In this document: positions 1 through 13,067 of the stretch, one piece after another
How the letters are laid out: each line of letters begins with the position of its first letter
Position numbering within the stretch: position 1 is the stretch's first letter
Source of the DNA: Corynebacterium tuberculostearicum
GTDB taxonomy: Bacteria > Actinomycetota > Actinomycetes > Mycobacteriales > Mycobacteriaceae
Assembly: GCF_030506365.1 (NCBI RefSeq)
Contig: NZ_CP073092.1
Coordinates: forward strand, 930,001 to 994,000
DNA length: 64,000 bases
Direction of reading: 5' to 3'
Made by a program: the position numbers and the translations under genes
Notes under the pieces: generated by a model
Told to the model about the DNA's origin: nothing
The model's input: the letters and a program-made list of their open reading frames with translations, nothing else
Database searches by the model: none

Positions 1-55
1 TGCGCAAATAGCCCGTTTGCTGGGCCGGCTAAAAGGGCACTACACTGCCATAATT

Positions 56-559
56 ATGGCTAAGAAGGGCAAGAAGAATAAGAAGGCGGCGTCCGGCGAA
101 GCAACGCTCGCTACTAACCGCCGGGCCCGGCATGACTACAAGATCCTCGAGGAATACGAGTGCGGCATCGTCCTGCTCGGCACCGAGATCAAATCCCTGC
201 GGGAGGGAAAAATCTCGCTTAATGATGCTTTCGCCACCATCGACGATGGCGAGGTATACCTGCGCAACCTGCACATCCCGGAATACTCCATGGGCTCGTG
301 GACGAACCACAGCCCGCGGCGTACCCGCAAGCTTTTGCTGCACCGCCGCGAGATCGACAAGCTTTACGGGCAGGTGCGCAACGGCAATAAGACCTTGGTC
401 CCGCTCAAGGTCTACCTCAAGAATGGCTACGCGAAGCTTTCGCTCGCGCTGGCCCAAGGTAAGCAGGACTACGACAAGCGAGAGGATATTAAGCGTCGCG
501 ACCAAGACCGCGAAATTTCCCGCGAGCTCGGCCGCCGCGTGAAGGGAATCAATGTTTAA
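56..559 (+). CDS. smpB: SsrA-binding protein SmpB
   Basis: SmpB binds tmRNA and delivers it to stalled ribosomes for trans-translation. The 167-aa product has a Lys-rich N-terminus, the conserved core NRRARHDYKILEEYECGIVL, then GTEIKSLREGK and a basic C-terminal tail (KRREDQD-like, ending GRRVKGINV) that enters the ribosomal decoding site. The ATG at 56 gives the usual length; the in-frame codon at 17 only adds an atypical leader. The gene overlaps the following DUF488 gene by 8 nt, and its RNA partner ssrA lies 0.4 kb downstream, so the two parts of the system are encoded together. Confidence 0.97.
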   Translation: MAKKGKKNKKAASGEATLATNRRARHDYKILEEYECGIVLLGTEIKSLREGKISLNDAFATIDDGEVYLRNLHIPEYSMGSWTNHSPRRTRKLLLHRREIDKLYGQVRNGNKTLVPLKVYLKNGYAKLSLALAQGKQDYDKREDIKRRDQDREISRELGRRVKGINV

Positions 560-908
560 GACGGCGAAGGTTCACGACGTGGTAAAGGGCGAGGACACCA
601 TCCATGGCACTGGGGTGCTGGTGGATCGGATGTGGCCCCGGGGCGTCGCCAAGAGCGACTTAGCCTACGACGAGTGGTTCAAGGACGTCGCGCCGAGCCC
701 CGAGCTGCGCAAGTGGTGGAACCACGACGAGGACCGCTTCGACGAGTTTGCCCGCCGCTACAAGGCCGAGCTCGACGACAATGATTCCGACGAGCTTGCC
801 CAATTGCGTGCGCTTGCCGACGCCACCCTCCTCTTTGCCGCCGCCAACCGCACGATCAACCATGCGGTCGTCCTCAAGGAGTGGTTAGAGGAGCACTTGA
901 GGAAATAA
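552..908 (+). CDS. DUF488 family protein
   Basis: A 118-aa protein of the DUF488 family, whose members are small soluble proteins of unknown biochemical role. Family features visible are the N-terminal VLVDRMWPRGV segment, the central Trp-rich SPELRKWW stretch and the C-terminal segment LLFAAANRTINHAVVL. The ATG at 552 lies inside the last codons of smpB, so translation is probably coupled. Length is normal for the family. Nothing in the sequence gives a substrate. Confidence 0.85.
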   Translation: MFKTAKVHDVVKGEDTIHGTGVLVDRMWPRGVAKSDLAYDEWFKDVAPSPELRKWWNHDEDRFDEFARRYKAELDDNDSDELAQLRALADATLLFAAANRTINHAVVLKEWLEEHLRK

Positions 909-925
909 AAGCGGGTGGGGTAGTG

Positions 926-954
926 TTGAACGAACCGTAGGGAAGATGCACTAT
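926..954 (+). promoter_or_regulatory. Candidate promoter of ssrA
   Basis: TTGAAC at 926-931 and CACTAT at 949-954 are separated by 17 nt and end 16 nt before the tmRNA 5' end. The -10 match is weak, so this is a plausible but unproven sigma-A-type promoter. Confidence 0.4.
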
Positions 955-970
955 CCCGTCCCTACAGCAT

Positions 971-1350
971 GGGGTTGATTTGGTTTCGACTTCGTGCACT
1001 GCGCCAGGGGAAGCGTGCCGGTGCAGGCTAACGACCACCGTTTAAGCGTCGTAGCAACCAATAAACGCAGAGAAGAACTCTCAGCGTGACTACGCCCTCG
1101 CTGCCTAATTACAGCGACGCGTGTCTGTCAGCCTAGGTTTCGTTCCTGACCTAGATACTGGCATCGACTAAGGAACTAGCCGGCTGGCCGGGTCATCAGG
1201 ACCAGTCGGGACTCTTACTGGTGACTGGGCCCATCATCCGGACGTGTTCGCCCGATCCGGAGGGCCGAGCAGAGATTCTGTGCGGACTGCGCACGGAGAA
1301 GCCCTGGCAAGGTGACGAAGGACCCGGGTTCAATTCCCGGCAGCTCCACC
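971..1350 (+). ncRNA. ssrA: Transfer-messenger RNA (tmRNA)
   Basis: The 5' end GGGGUUG pairs with CAGCUCC near the 3' end to form the tRNA-like acceptor stem, and the T-arm motif GGGTTCAATTCCC is present at 1325-1337. The tag reading frame starts at 1067 (resume codon GCA) and ends with TAA at 1106-1108, encoding AEKNSQRDYALAA, the corynebacterial type of degradation tag with the ALAA end. The terminal CCA is not fully encoded (ACC then G), so it must be completed enzymatically. A terminator follows directly. Confidence 0.97.
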
Positions 1351-1354
1351 GATA

Positions 1355-1383
1355 GGCCCCCGAGAAATCGGGGGCCTTTTTCC
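1355..1383 (+). terminator. Rho-independent terminator of ssrA
   Basis: GGCCCCCGA and TCGGGGGCC form a 9-bp stem with a GAAA loop, followed by five T residues. Confidence 0.93.
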
Positions 1384-1659
1384 ATGCAATGGCTTTTAGA
1401 TCTGCGAACCCTCTCCTGCAGCACTGAGAGGAGGCAATCTCGCAGTGGGATTGAGGCCTTCTATATGGCTTAAGTCTCCCACCGAATCCTGCCTTCTGGC
1501 GCGGAGTAGTCGGCATGTAGTGCGGAAAAGCCCCGAAAAATCCGCCCTGTGCTGGGGATTTGTCATTGGTGGAGGGGTTGGACTACATTAATCGAAGTCG
1601 CCGCGAGGTAGCCGGGAGGTTACTTCCTAGCGAATTTTGTACGGACTTGGTTCGATGAT

Positions 1660-1688
1660 TTGACAGGGTTCATTGAGTTGAGTAAGTT
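1660..1688 (+). promoter_or_regulatory. Candidate rrn promoter
   Basis: A perfect -35 hexamer TTGACA (1660-1665) is followed after 17 nt by TAAGTT (1683-1688). The position, about 430 bases upstream of 16S and before the leader elements, fits an rrn promoter. The -10 is imperfect and more promoters may exist. Confidence 0.45.
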
Positions 1689-1747
1689 TGTACGAGCCGC
1701 CAACGAGAGGTTAACGGTAGGTTAATTTTTTGTGGTGTGCGGATGAT

Positions 1748-1770
1748 GTTTGAGAACTCAATAGTGTGCC
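1748..1770 (+). promoter_or_regulatory. rrn leader antitermination/processing element
   Basis: GTTTGAGAACTCAATAGTG resembles the conserved actinobacterial rrn leader element containing a boxA-like GAGAACT core. A related sequence (TGTGAGAACTGTATAGTGG) occurs in the spacer before 23S at 3930-3947, so the motif is repeated ahead of both large rRNAs. Confidence 0.5.
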
Positions 1771-2116
1771 AATGTACTTTTTATTTTTTGTGTGCATGGT
1801 TGTGTGTTGATTGGTTTGTCTGCCAGCAGGCTTAGTGGTTTGTTGGTTGGTGTGTGCCGGTTGGGTATGTGGAACACGTACCTTTTTGAATGCTGTTTGG
1901 TGTTTCGGCTGCATTGAGATGGATTGGTTGGCATGTGATTGTGTTCAACTTTTTGGTTTCCTTATTTTTGACCCCGTCGGGTTGAGGGAACTGTTTATTT
2001 TTTCTTTGTAGTAATTTTTTGGACGCCAGCACAGGCTTTTGTGGTTTGTGGTGGTTTGTTCTTTTGTTGGGTTTCGGGCTTTTCACGGCCTGTTTCGGAT
2101 GTTGTTCTGAAATTTT

Positions 2117-3636
<1,520 letters not shown>

Positions 3637-4087
3637 AAGGAGCTTTTATTTTTGGGGTGCAGTTGCACCCTTGGTTGGTTGAGTATGCGAGTGTCATGCT
3701 GCCAACTTTTATTGTTGAAAAATTGTCCGGGTGAAACACACGCTTAAGAGGCAAGCCGAGTGTTTGAATGGCGCTTTGTGACACACGTTGTCCATGCACA
3801 GTGAAAAGTAATTGTTGTTTGTATGTTGGTGCATTGTTGGGTGTCTGGGGCATTATCCCCCTTTTTTTGTGCCTGACCATGTGGCTTGTTGACACTTTTT
3901 GTGTTGGCAGGGTGTGGTTGGGGTGTTGTGTGAGAACTGTATAGTGGACGCGAGCATTAAACACGCACGGATGGATTGCTTTTGTGGTTTGTTTGTGTGT
4001 GTTTGTGTGATTTCTTTTTTCTTTAATCAATTTTTTGTCAAGTTCACTTGTGTGGCCACCCGCATTTTTGTTGTGTGGGTGGTTTGT
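3637..4087 (+). other. 16S-23S internal transcribed spacer
   Basis: A spacer of about 450 bases with no tRNA-Ile or tRNA-Ala gene. The plus strand is G/T rich. It contains the 3' arm of the 16S processing stem (about 3779-3814) and the 5' arm of the 23S stem (about 3922-3952), the latter within a boxA-like GAGAACTGTATAGTGG element. No ORF here looks real. Confidence 0.85.
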
Positions 4088-7159
<3,072 letters not shown>

Positions 7160-7284
7160 ACACTCCGTGTATTGGCAAAAAGAGAATGAAGAAATGTAAA
7201 TAGTCACTGTCGTGACCGCGTCCACTATGCAGTATCTGACACAACACCCGAAAGCACACCTAAGGGTTGGAATGCTTCGTATGT

Positions 7285-7404
7285 TTGTCGGTGGTCAATA
7301 GCTGCAGGGAAACGCCCGGTCCCATTCCGAACCCGGAAGCTAAGCCTGCACACGCTGATGGTACTGCAACCGGGAGGTTGTGGGAGAGTAAGTCACCGCC
7401 GACA
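7285..7404 (+). rRNA. 5S ribosomal RNA
   Basis: Contains the conserved GAAACGCCCGGTCCCATTCC and GGAAGCTAAGCC segments. GTCGGTGGT at 7287-7295 pairs with ACCGCCGAC at 7395-7403 to close the molecule. About 120 nt, last gene of the rrn operon. Confidence 0.96.
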
Positions 7405-7440
7405 CCAAACAACAAAAACATAACTAAATACACCAACACT

Positions 7441-7480
7441 AAGAAGGGGACGGTTAGACACCGTCTCCTTCTTTTTTTGT
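7441..7480 (+). terminator. rrn operon terminator
   Basis: AAGAAGGGGACGGT and ACCGTCTCCTTCTT form a 14-bp stem (one G-U pair) with a short TAGAC loop, followed by a run of T. It ends the rRNA operon 20 bases before the next CDS. Confidence 0.96.
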
Positions 7481-7498
7481 TTTGCTATTCTCCTCACC

Positions 7499-7726
7499 AT
7501 GGACCAAAAGCAAATTTCTTATGTGGTGGACCAGGTCGAGCAAGGAATTCTTGGCCTCGAAGGCGTCGATAAGCTGCTGGCTTACTTGGACAGCCTGCAT
7601 CCGGATGATTTGGCCGGCGTGGATTTCCTCGTTGACCGCATGTTTGAGGAGGAGCGTAACCAGATATGGGAGCTCACGGAAGCGCTGAAGGAGTTTCTCG
7701 CGGATCTAAAGGAATGCCAGAAGTAG
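7499..7726 (+). CDS. Small acidic protein of unknown function
   Basis: A 75-aa, strongly acidic protein (many Asp/Glu, pattern LDSLHPDDLAGVDFLVDRMFEEE) predicted mostly helical. I do not recognise a family. It overlaps the next gene by 13 nt, so the two are very probably translated from one mRNA and may act together. It lies just after the rrn terminator, so it needs its own promoter within a very short space or some read-through from the rrn operon. Confidence 0.6.
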   Translation: MDQKQISYVVDQVEQGILGLEGVDKLLAYLDSLHPDDLAGVDFLVDRMFEEERNQIWELTEALKEFLADLKECQK

Positions 7727-8859
7727 TGCAGACGCTTGACGAAGCAACCAACACCCTTGTAAACCCCTCCGGTTTGAATCTGACTGACCCCGACGATTCA
7801 CGGGCGTATGCCGACCAGGTGTGGCAGGCGGGTGTGCTTTTGAATGTGGCAATTGATGAGCCTCAACGCCTGACTAGCGAAGGCGTTAAGTCAATAGAGC
7901 CTTGCGATGTCTTCTCGGTCGCGCAACGGGCGCTAGAAGAGGTTCTGCTACAGTTGCCGCTGGTTAATGATCCAGTTGGGTCCGTGATCTGGAGCGCGGA
8001 ACGCTTGGCCCAGGAACTACCTCAGGCCGCCCAATTGGCCCAGGTTGACGGGCTGCGCTTAGCCGAGTGGCTTTTGGGCGTTCTCGAGTCGCCGTATGCG
8101 GAGCAGGTTTATATCGACCCCGTACAGTACGCGCAGGCTTTAGGGCCTGAAGGCCTCAAAGAGCTGCGCGAGCGTGCGCAGGGTGAGTATGTCGGTCGTC
8201 GGTTAGCGGTGCTTTCCGGTTCTGTCGAGGAGGTATTTCGTACCCACACGGACGGATACGAGCAGCTCATTAGCGGGCTTTCGGAGATCGGCCGGTTCGA
8301 CCTTGCTTACACGTACTCGGAAGAAGCGATGCGAATCCTCCCCGCTGAGGAAACGTTCAACATTGCTGGTGGTTGGGCCGCGATTACCGACGTCCACTTT
8401 CCTCACCGCAGCCCTTACGTCAATGAGCGAGTATTCGATGCGTTTCCACGGCTTTCGACGGCGGAAGGTCTTTTTGCGGCGGTGGGGGATAGCGCAGTGG
8501 AGCACATCGAGGCTCGGCTGCGCGATAAGCCCTGGGATCTTGCAATGTTTCAGTATCAGTGCCTACGCGATCCGCAACGAGCATGGGCGACAGCCTCGGA
8601 CGCCGGGCTCCAACGCAATGTGGCAGAACTACTTCTTCCGCACCTGCCGGTCGAAACCATTCCCGTTCTTATGCAACTCATTGAGGACAAGCTGGAAACA
8701 CAAAATGTCTATGGTCGCGACCAAGCGTATGGGTTGCTCGGGAAAGTTCAGAAGGCAGCTGACCCGGCTTCATTTGAGGACTTCTTAGGTCGCCTACAGC
8801 GGAAGTTTGCTGACTGCCCTGAAATTCGCAACCAGCTTGCCGACGCCGCCCAACCCTAA
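7714..8859 (+). CDS. Helical-repeat protein, SWIM-family C-terminus-like
   Basis: A 381-aa protein starting at the ATG (MPEVVQTLDEA) that overlaps the preceding small gene. Its middle and C-terminal parts resemble the helical repeat region that follows the zinc finger in actinobacterial SWIM zinc-finger proteins (also related to DUF6880): a LAEWLLGVLES segment, IDPVQYAQALGPEGL, then paired helices and a final segment of the type YGLLGKVQKAAD. There is no SWIM motif (CxCxnCxH), so the nucleic-acid-binding half is absent. The gene at 11665 is a shorter relative. Function unknown. Family assignment is by eye. Confidence 0.65.
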   Translation: MPEVVQTLDEATNTLVNPSGLNLTDPDDSRAYADQVWQAGVLLNVAIDEPQRLTSEGVKSIEPCDVFSVAQRALEEVLLQLPLVNDPVGSVIWSAERLAQELPQAAQLAQVDGLRLAEWLLGVLESPYAEQVYIDPVQYAQALGPEGLKELRERAQGEYVGRRLAVLSGSVEEVFRTHTDGYEQLISGLSEIGRFDLAYTYSEEAMRILPAEETFNIAGGWAAITDVHFPHRSPYVNERVFDAFPRLSTAEGLFAAVGDSAVEHIEARLRDKPWDLAMFQYQCLRDPQRAWATASDAGLQRNVAELLLPHLPVETIPVLMQLIEDKLETQNVYGRDQAYGLLGKVQKAADPASFEDFLGRLQRKFADCPEIRNQLADAAQP

Positions 8860-9042
8860 ACCTTTGCTTTTACCCCCGCTGCCGGTTGTGGTGCGACTCT
8901 GGGGATCCCTGCGGATTTAGGGTATCCTATTCGAACATAAACACCCCCACACAAGGCACATGTCCACCAGTCGGGATACTATAAGGACACTCGTTAGAAA
9001 ACACATACGAACTCTGTTCTTCTCTTCTGGAGTGCCCCGTCC

Positions 9043-9471
9043 ATGACTGCCACACTCACCCCACCCGAACCAGATACCACCCTCGACTACCCAAACACCC
9101 TCCTCATCGGCGACCACCCCGACACCGATCCCCTAGACGATGGTGATGTACCGGAAGCGTTCTACACCACCAACGCACCCGGCAACCACATCGGCAAAGC
9201 CGGCACCTACACACGCAAAACCTCCTGGTTCCTCTACCGCGCCATCCTCCCCCAACTAGACGACGACGTCGACCAGAGCCTCACCAGCTTCGCCAAAGAC
9301 CTCGGCATCTCCTACCACAAGCTCCTAGGCTTCCTGCGCGCCCACTTCCGCATGCGCCAACTACCCCTCGTCACCGAAGTCCAAGGACAGCACTGGATAC
9401 TCGACCTGACCAAACTGCGCATCATCGACCGCGAACTCAACCGCCTAGACAACAATCCAGACCACCTCGAA
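9043..9471 (+). pseudogene. HNH endonuclease-type gene, 5' part, disrupted by IS3
   Basis: Encodes 143 residues beginning MTATLTPPEPDTTLDY and ending NPDHLE, where the IS3-family element begins; the next codon after GAA (TGA at 9472-9474) is supplied by the IS. Removing the IS and one copy of the CGAA target duplication restores the reading frame: L-E is followed directly by A-I-D-A-A-L of the 3' part (10799 onward), giving a protein of about 415 aa. The N-terminal half of such proteins varies among actinobacteria. As it stands this half lacks the HNH motif and is probably non-functional. Confidence 0.85.
9468..9471. repeat. Target-site duplication CGAA, left copy
   Basis: CGAA at 9468-9471 is repeated at 10795-10798 immediately outside the IS3 element, the 4-bp duplication expected for this family. 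Confidence 0.85.
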
Positions 9472-9540
9472 TGAGGTTACCCTCGTTTAGTGGACACCCT
9501 ATTTGTGCGGATCTTGTGTCCGTAGGAGAGGATGTTCATT

Positions 9541-9849
9541 GTGAGTCAACAGCGCAAGAAGTACACGCCGGAGTACCGGCGTGAAGCCGCGAACTTGGTA
9601 ATCGAGTCAGAGCGCCCGATCGCTCATGTGGCTAAGGAGATTGGCGTCTCCGCCGGGCTTTTAGGCCGGTGGGTCAAACTCGAGCGTGAACGCCGAGGGG
9701 CCTCGGATGGGATGAGTGAGGCTGATCTTCGTGCTGAGAATGCTCGTCTGCGCCGTGAGTTGGCGGAAGCCAAGATGGATAATGAGTTCTTGTCAAAAGC
9801 GACAGCCTTCTTCGCCGCGAAGCAACGCGAGCAGAAGAGTTCGAATTGA
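9541..9849 (+). CDS. IS3-family transposase OrfA (HTH protein)
   Basis: A 102-aa DNA-binding subunit with an N-terminal helix-turn-helix (KKYTPEYRREAANLVIES ... IAHVAKEIGVSAGLLGRWV) followed by a leucine-zipper-like coiled coil (LRAENARLRRELAEAKMD). The GTG at 9541 has an AGGAGAG ribosome-binding site 10 bases upstream; the ATG at 9532 is only 1 base from that site and is less likely. Its TGA stop overlaps the ATG of orfB (TGATG). Confidence 0.92.
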   Translation: MSQQRKKYTPEYRREAANLVIESERPIAHVAKEIGVSAGLLGRWVKLERERRGASDGMSEADLRAENARLRRELAEAKMDNEFLSKATAFFAAKQREQKSSN

Positions 9850-10748
9850 TGCAGCAGGAGAAGGCAAACTACAGCATCAAACGCATGGCACGGCTATTAA
9901 AAGTGTCTCGGTCTGGATACTACAAATGGGCTGATACGCAGCAGAAGCGACTATCTGGCGAAAATGATCGTGCTGCATTTTACGATGACGTTGACCGCAA
10001 GATTCATCAGATCTGGAAAGACTCCGATGAGGTTTATGGTGCTCCCCGGATCACCGCAGAACTTACCGAGCGTTACCGGATCACCCTGAATCGCAAGACT
10101 GTGGCTAAGCGGATGCGCCTGATGGGCATTGAAGGGATTTCACCGCGTGCCTTTGTCCCGGTGACAACGATTCAAGCTAAGCGTCAGTCGAGTCTTCCTG
10201 ACCTGGTCAAGCGCGTGTTTGATACTGGTGAGCTCAACCGAGTGTGGATGTCGGATATTACCTACCTACGCACCAGCGAGGGATGGTTGTACTTGTGTGC
10301 GGTCCGCGACGGCCATTCCCGCAGGGTGCTGGGCTGGGCGATGGATAGCGTTCAAGATACATGCCTGGTCGAACGGGCCCTGCGGATGGCATATACACTG
10401 CGCGGTGACGTTCCTGATGGGCTGGTGTTCCACGCTGACCGCGGAACGCAATTTACCAGCGAGAAGCTCTGGGAAGTCTGCCATAACCTGGGCATTGCTC
10501 AGTCTGTGGGGCGTACTGGTGCGTGCTTTGATAACGCGATGGCTGAGTCGTTCTGGTCGACGCTTAAAACCGAGTTCTACGACCGCAAGCGTTGGCCTAC
10601 CCGCGATGCTGCGCGCAAGGCCGTTGCCTACTGGATGGAAGTCGTTTACAACCGTCGGCGCCGGCACTCTGCACTAGGGATGGTCAGTCCCGTCGACTTC
10701 GAAAACCACATTGGTCTAACCACCAGTAGAAAAGAAATAGCTGCCTAA
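9849..10748 (+). CDS. IS3-family transposase OrfB (DDE integrase)
   Basis: A 299-aa catalytic subunit. The RNase H-like core shows the DDE triad in the segments WMSDITYL, FHADRGTQFTS and NAMAESFWSTLK, with a conserved YNRRRRHSALG motif at the C-terminus. It is in the -1 frame relative to orfA, but the junction is a stop-start overlap (TGATG at 9847-9851) and I see no A6G-type slippery site, so coupled reinitiation may replace frameshifting here. Open and full length, so the element may still be active. Confidence 0.94.
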   Translation: MQQEKANYSIKRMARLLKVSRSGYYKWADTQQKRLSGENDRAAFYDDVDRKIHQIWKDSDEVYGAPRITAELTERYRITLNRKTVAKRMRLMGIEGISPRAFVPVTTIQAKRQSSLPDLVKRVFDTGELNRVWMSDITYLRTSEGWLYLCAVRDGHSRRVLGWAMDSVQDTCLVERALRMAYTLRGDVPDGLVFHADRGTQFTSEKLWEVCHNLGIAQSVGRTGACFDNAMAESFWSTLKTEFYDRKRWPTRDAARKAVAYWMEVVYNRRRRHSALGMVSPVDFENHIGLTTSRKEIAA

Positions 10749-10798
10749 GCACTAGGTAGCCCCACTACGTGTCCACGATTTGCGGGCAACCCCACGAA

Positions 10799-11617
10799 GC
10801 CATCGACGCCGCACTCGCAGACTTTCTGACCCCCACCACACCCAACCAAACAGTCCCCACCGACGCCGACCTTCGCCGCTTCATTCGCACCTTCATCGAC
10901 ACCCACCTGCGCCCCGAAGACAAAGAACAACAACCCGAACCACGCCTGCGCATCAACTACAACCCGGATAACACCACCACACTATCTTTGACCTGCGATA
11001 GTGCCACCGCCACCATCATCGCCCGCCACATCGATGCTTACACCAACCAGACCACCACCACCGCAGCACAAGCACTCATCGACCTCATCTTGGAAGACAC
11101 CCACACCAGTGTTGCCATCAACACCTTCACCACAAACGAGAAAGCCAACCTCGTCTTCCACCCCGGTGCCGGATGGATAAACCTCAACCATGCCCCCACA
11201 GACAACACCTTCATCCGCCGACTCTTAGCCGACGAGGCAGACTCGTACACCCCCACCACCGACATCCGCGCCTACACCCAAGGCAGAGACGCTACCTGCC
11301 GCTGGCCCGGCTGTACCGTCCCCGCCACCCGGTGCCAACTCGACCACCGCATCGAATACCACCTTGGCGGGCCAACCAGCCCAGACAATTTAGTCAACCT
11401 CTGCCAACACCACCACAACATCAAAACCGACCGCAGAGTCCATTACATCCTCGACCCGATTACCGGAACCATCGCCTGGCTCCACCGCGACGGCACCTAC
11501 CAACTAGACCACCCCACCGGACCACTAACCACACACCACACACACTGGAACCACACCTGGGCCCAATACCTCACACACCAACGACAAAGAACAGAAAGGA
11601 AGACCTCCAAAGGGTAG
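10799..11617 (+). pseudogene. HNH endonuclease-type gene, 3' part, disrupted by IS3
   Basis: Encodes 272 residues continuing the frame of the 5' part after the IS. The C-terminal HNH domain is complete: CRWPGCTVPATRCQLDHRIEYHLGG followed at about 14 residues by NLVNLCQHHHNIKTD, with Cys pairs that would bind a structural zinc. An in-frame GTG at 10769 inside the IS right end could start a 282-aa product, so the catalytic domain might still be made. Codon use is rich in CCx/ACx, typical of these corynebacterial HNH genes. Confidence 0.85.
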
Positions 11618-11664
11618 GGGACGCCGTTAAAATGGGCTGACAGCCTACCGAGGAGGCCGAACTG

Positions 11665-12447
11665 ATGAGCTCACTGGCTGCCATCGCCTTGCCATTTTTT
11701 CAGAGTAGGACTCGATCCTTTCTTGATGAGGATCGGGCAGCTAGACGTGCACTGAAAATGCAAGATGGAATTGGCGTGCTCGATTTTGCCGTGGAGGACC
11801 CTTCGGAGGATCCAGCCCAAGTATTCTCGGTTGTGCAAGAAGCGCTGGAGATTGCCGTAGATGTGATAGCCAATGCGGATGACTCACTTGGTATGTTAAG
11901 TGAGGTTGTTGAAGAGCTTATCGAGCTCCACGCTAAGAGCGCACAGCGCGCCAAGCCTGCGCCAAGGGAGCTGGCCGAGTGGTTCATTGATTTCCATGAG
12001 AGCAACGAGGTTGATTACTTCGATCTTGACCCTGTTGCATATTCAACGGTCCTCGGAGAAGACGACCTGGCTCGGGTGCGCGCTTGGGCGGAAAACGCAG
12101 ATGTTATCCGCCGTAAGTATATGGAGAAGCGCTTTGCGGTTTTAGATCAAGACGTCGAAGCAATCATTCGTACACACCTGGCTGAGGGTAGCTACGCGGT
12201 TTATTTCGAAGAGGCAGCTAAAGCCTTAGAAGAAATCGGTGAGAATGACGCTGCGTGGGAGTACGCGAAGCGTGGAACCGAATCTGATCCAGATTGGCAA
12301 GCGCGGTCTTGCGGGCAATTCTGGGTGGAACTAGCGAGGGATCATTTCTCCGAAAGGGAGGAAGAGGTCGCCCAGATAGTTCTCAACAAGTGGCCGGACC
12401 CGCTCCTAGAAGTAATGCTGTATCCAGAAAGGTTTGTGGAGCCCTAG
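11665..12447 (+). CDS. Truncated relative of the 7714-8859 helical-repeat protein
   Basis: A 260-aa protein with a good ribosome-binding site (GAGGAGG) before the ATG at 11665. From about residue 30 it aligns by eye with the 381-aa protein: VFSVVQEALE versus VFSVAQRALE, LAEWFIDFHES versus LAEWLLGVLES, LDPVAYSTVLGEDDL versus IDPVQYAQALGPEGL, EKRFAVLDQDVEAIIRTH versus GRRLAVLSGSVEEVFRTH. It then stops near the middle of the longer relative, lacking its last 120 residues or so, and its first 30 residues differ. It could be a decayed copy or a short functional paralogue. Tail-to-tail 4-nt overlap with the DUF3239 gene. Confidence 0.6.
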   Translation: MSSLAAIALPFFQSRTRSFLDEDRAARRALKMQDGIGVLDFAVEDPSEDPAQVFSVVQEALEIAVDVIANADDSLGMLSEVVEELIELHAKSAQRAKPAPRELAEWFIDFHESNEVDYFDLDPVAYSTVLGEDDLARVRAWAENADVIRRKYMEKRFAVLDQDVEAIIRTHLAEGSYAVYFEEAAKALEEIGENDAAWEYAKRGTESDPDWQARSCGQFWVELARDHFSEREEEVAQIVLNKWPDPLLEVMLYPERFVEP

Positions 12448-13067
12448 AGAACTAGAAGGTCGAACTTCGTGGCCTTCACGTCGGACAGGCGCTTGCGGGC
12501 GCGCTCGAGGCGCTGCCATTCCTCCTGGGGGATGGACTTTCGGGCAATGGTGACGGTTTCGGCGTCAGGGGTGCCCCAGGCGATGGGCATAGGGGTGATT
12601 TGCTGCCAGTGGTTGTTGTCTGCGCGGCCGGACACAGCGGCGACGGGAACCTTGGTGCCTACGGTGCGCTGAGTGCCGGGAATAGCGGTCACGGTGCGCA
12701 GGCAAGCGGCCCAGCGGGGAGGCAGGGAAGGATCCACATTGGTATTGACTAGGGCGAGCAGGACCATGTCGCGTTCGTTGACCTCAGCGATGACAGCCGG
12801 AGCAAGGGGATAGGAGTCATAGAGCTGTTGGGCGGTGCCAACTTTACGTGCGGCGGCGAAGCCGACGATAGCCACCATGATTCCGAAAAGGATCATGCCG
12901 AGGCCGATGGTAATGCCCCAGGAAAATCCCCACCAGATGGCCGCGCCGCCGATGATGAGCAGGATGCCCAGCACGAGGCCGGAGATGCGAAGGCGGTTGG
13001 AATCGCGCAAGAGCTCGTTATTGGCCTTGGCAAAGGACTCGTCTACGTCGAACTTGAAGATTTTCAT
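12444..13067 (-). CDS. DUF3239 domain membrane protein
   Basis: A 207-aa protein with two closely spaced membrane segments (LVLGILLIIGGAAIWWG and ITIGLGMILFGIMVAIVGF, roughly residues 29-70) and a soluble C-terminal domain of the corynebacterial DUF3239 family. Function is not known. Its ATG overlaps the XPB-like helicase stop by 4 nt (13064-13067), making it the third gene of a tightly coupled operon. Confidence 0.8.
   Translation of the reverse strand: MKIFKFDVDESFAKANNELLRDSNRLRISGLVLGILLIIGGAAIWWGFSWGITIGLGMILFGIMVAIVGFAAARKVGTAQQLYDSYPLAPAVIAEVNERDMVLLALVNTNVDPSLPPRWAACLRTVTAIPGTQRTVGTKVPVAAVSGRADNNHWQQITPMPIAWGTPDAETVTIARKSIPQEEWQRLERARKRLSDVKATKFDLLVL

Larger units (their letters stand above)
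1384..2116 (+). other. rrn upstream and leader region, no gene
   Basis: About 730 bases between the tmRNA terminator and 16S rRNA. The first 300 bases have mixed composition with no convincing ORF. From about 1730 the plus strand is strongly G/T rich, like the 16S-23S spacer, as expected for an rRNA leader. It holds a candidate promoter (1660-1688), an antitermination-like element (1748-1770) and the 5' arm of the 16S processing stem (about 1770-1807). Short minus-strand ORFs here look like products of the skewed composition. Confidence 0.7.
9472..10794 (+). mobile_element. IS3-family insertion sequence, complete
   Basis: A 1323-bp element with 26-bp imperfect terminal inverted repeats (TGAGGTTACC... 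left, ...GGCAACCCCA right; 19 of 26 positions match, including an identical inner GTGGACAC). Ends are TG...CA as usual in the family, and flanking CGAA is duplicated. It carries orfA and orfB of an IS3-type transposase, both intact. It interrupts an HNH endonuclease gene in the same orientation. Confidence 0.95.

Noticed and set aside
8925..8945. TCGAACATA upstream of the HNH gene as a possible LexA box
   Set aside because: Only one half of the TCGAAC-N-GTTCGA pattern is present; the other half is not seen, so SOS control is not supported.
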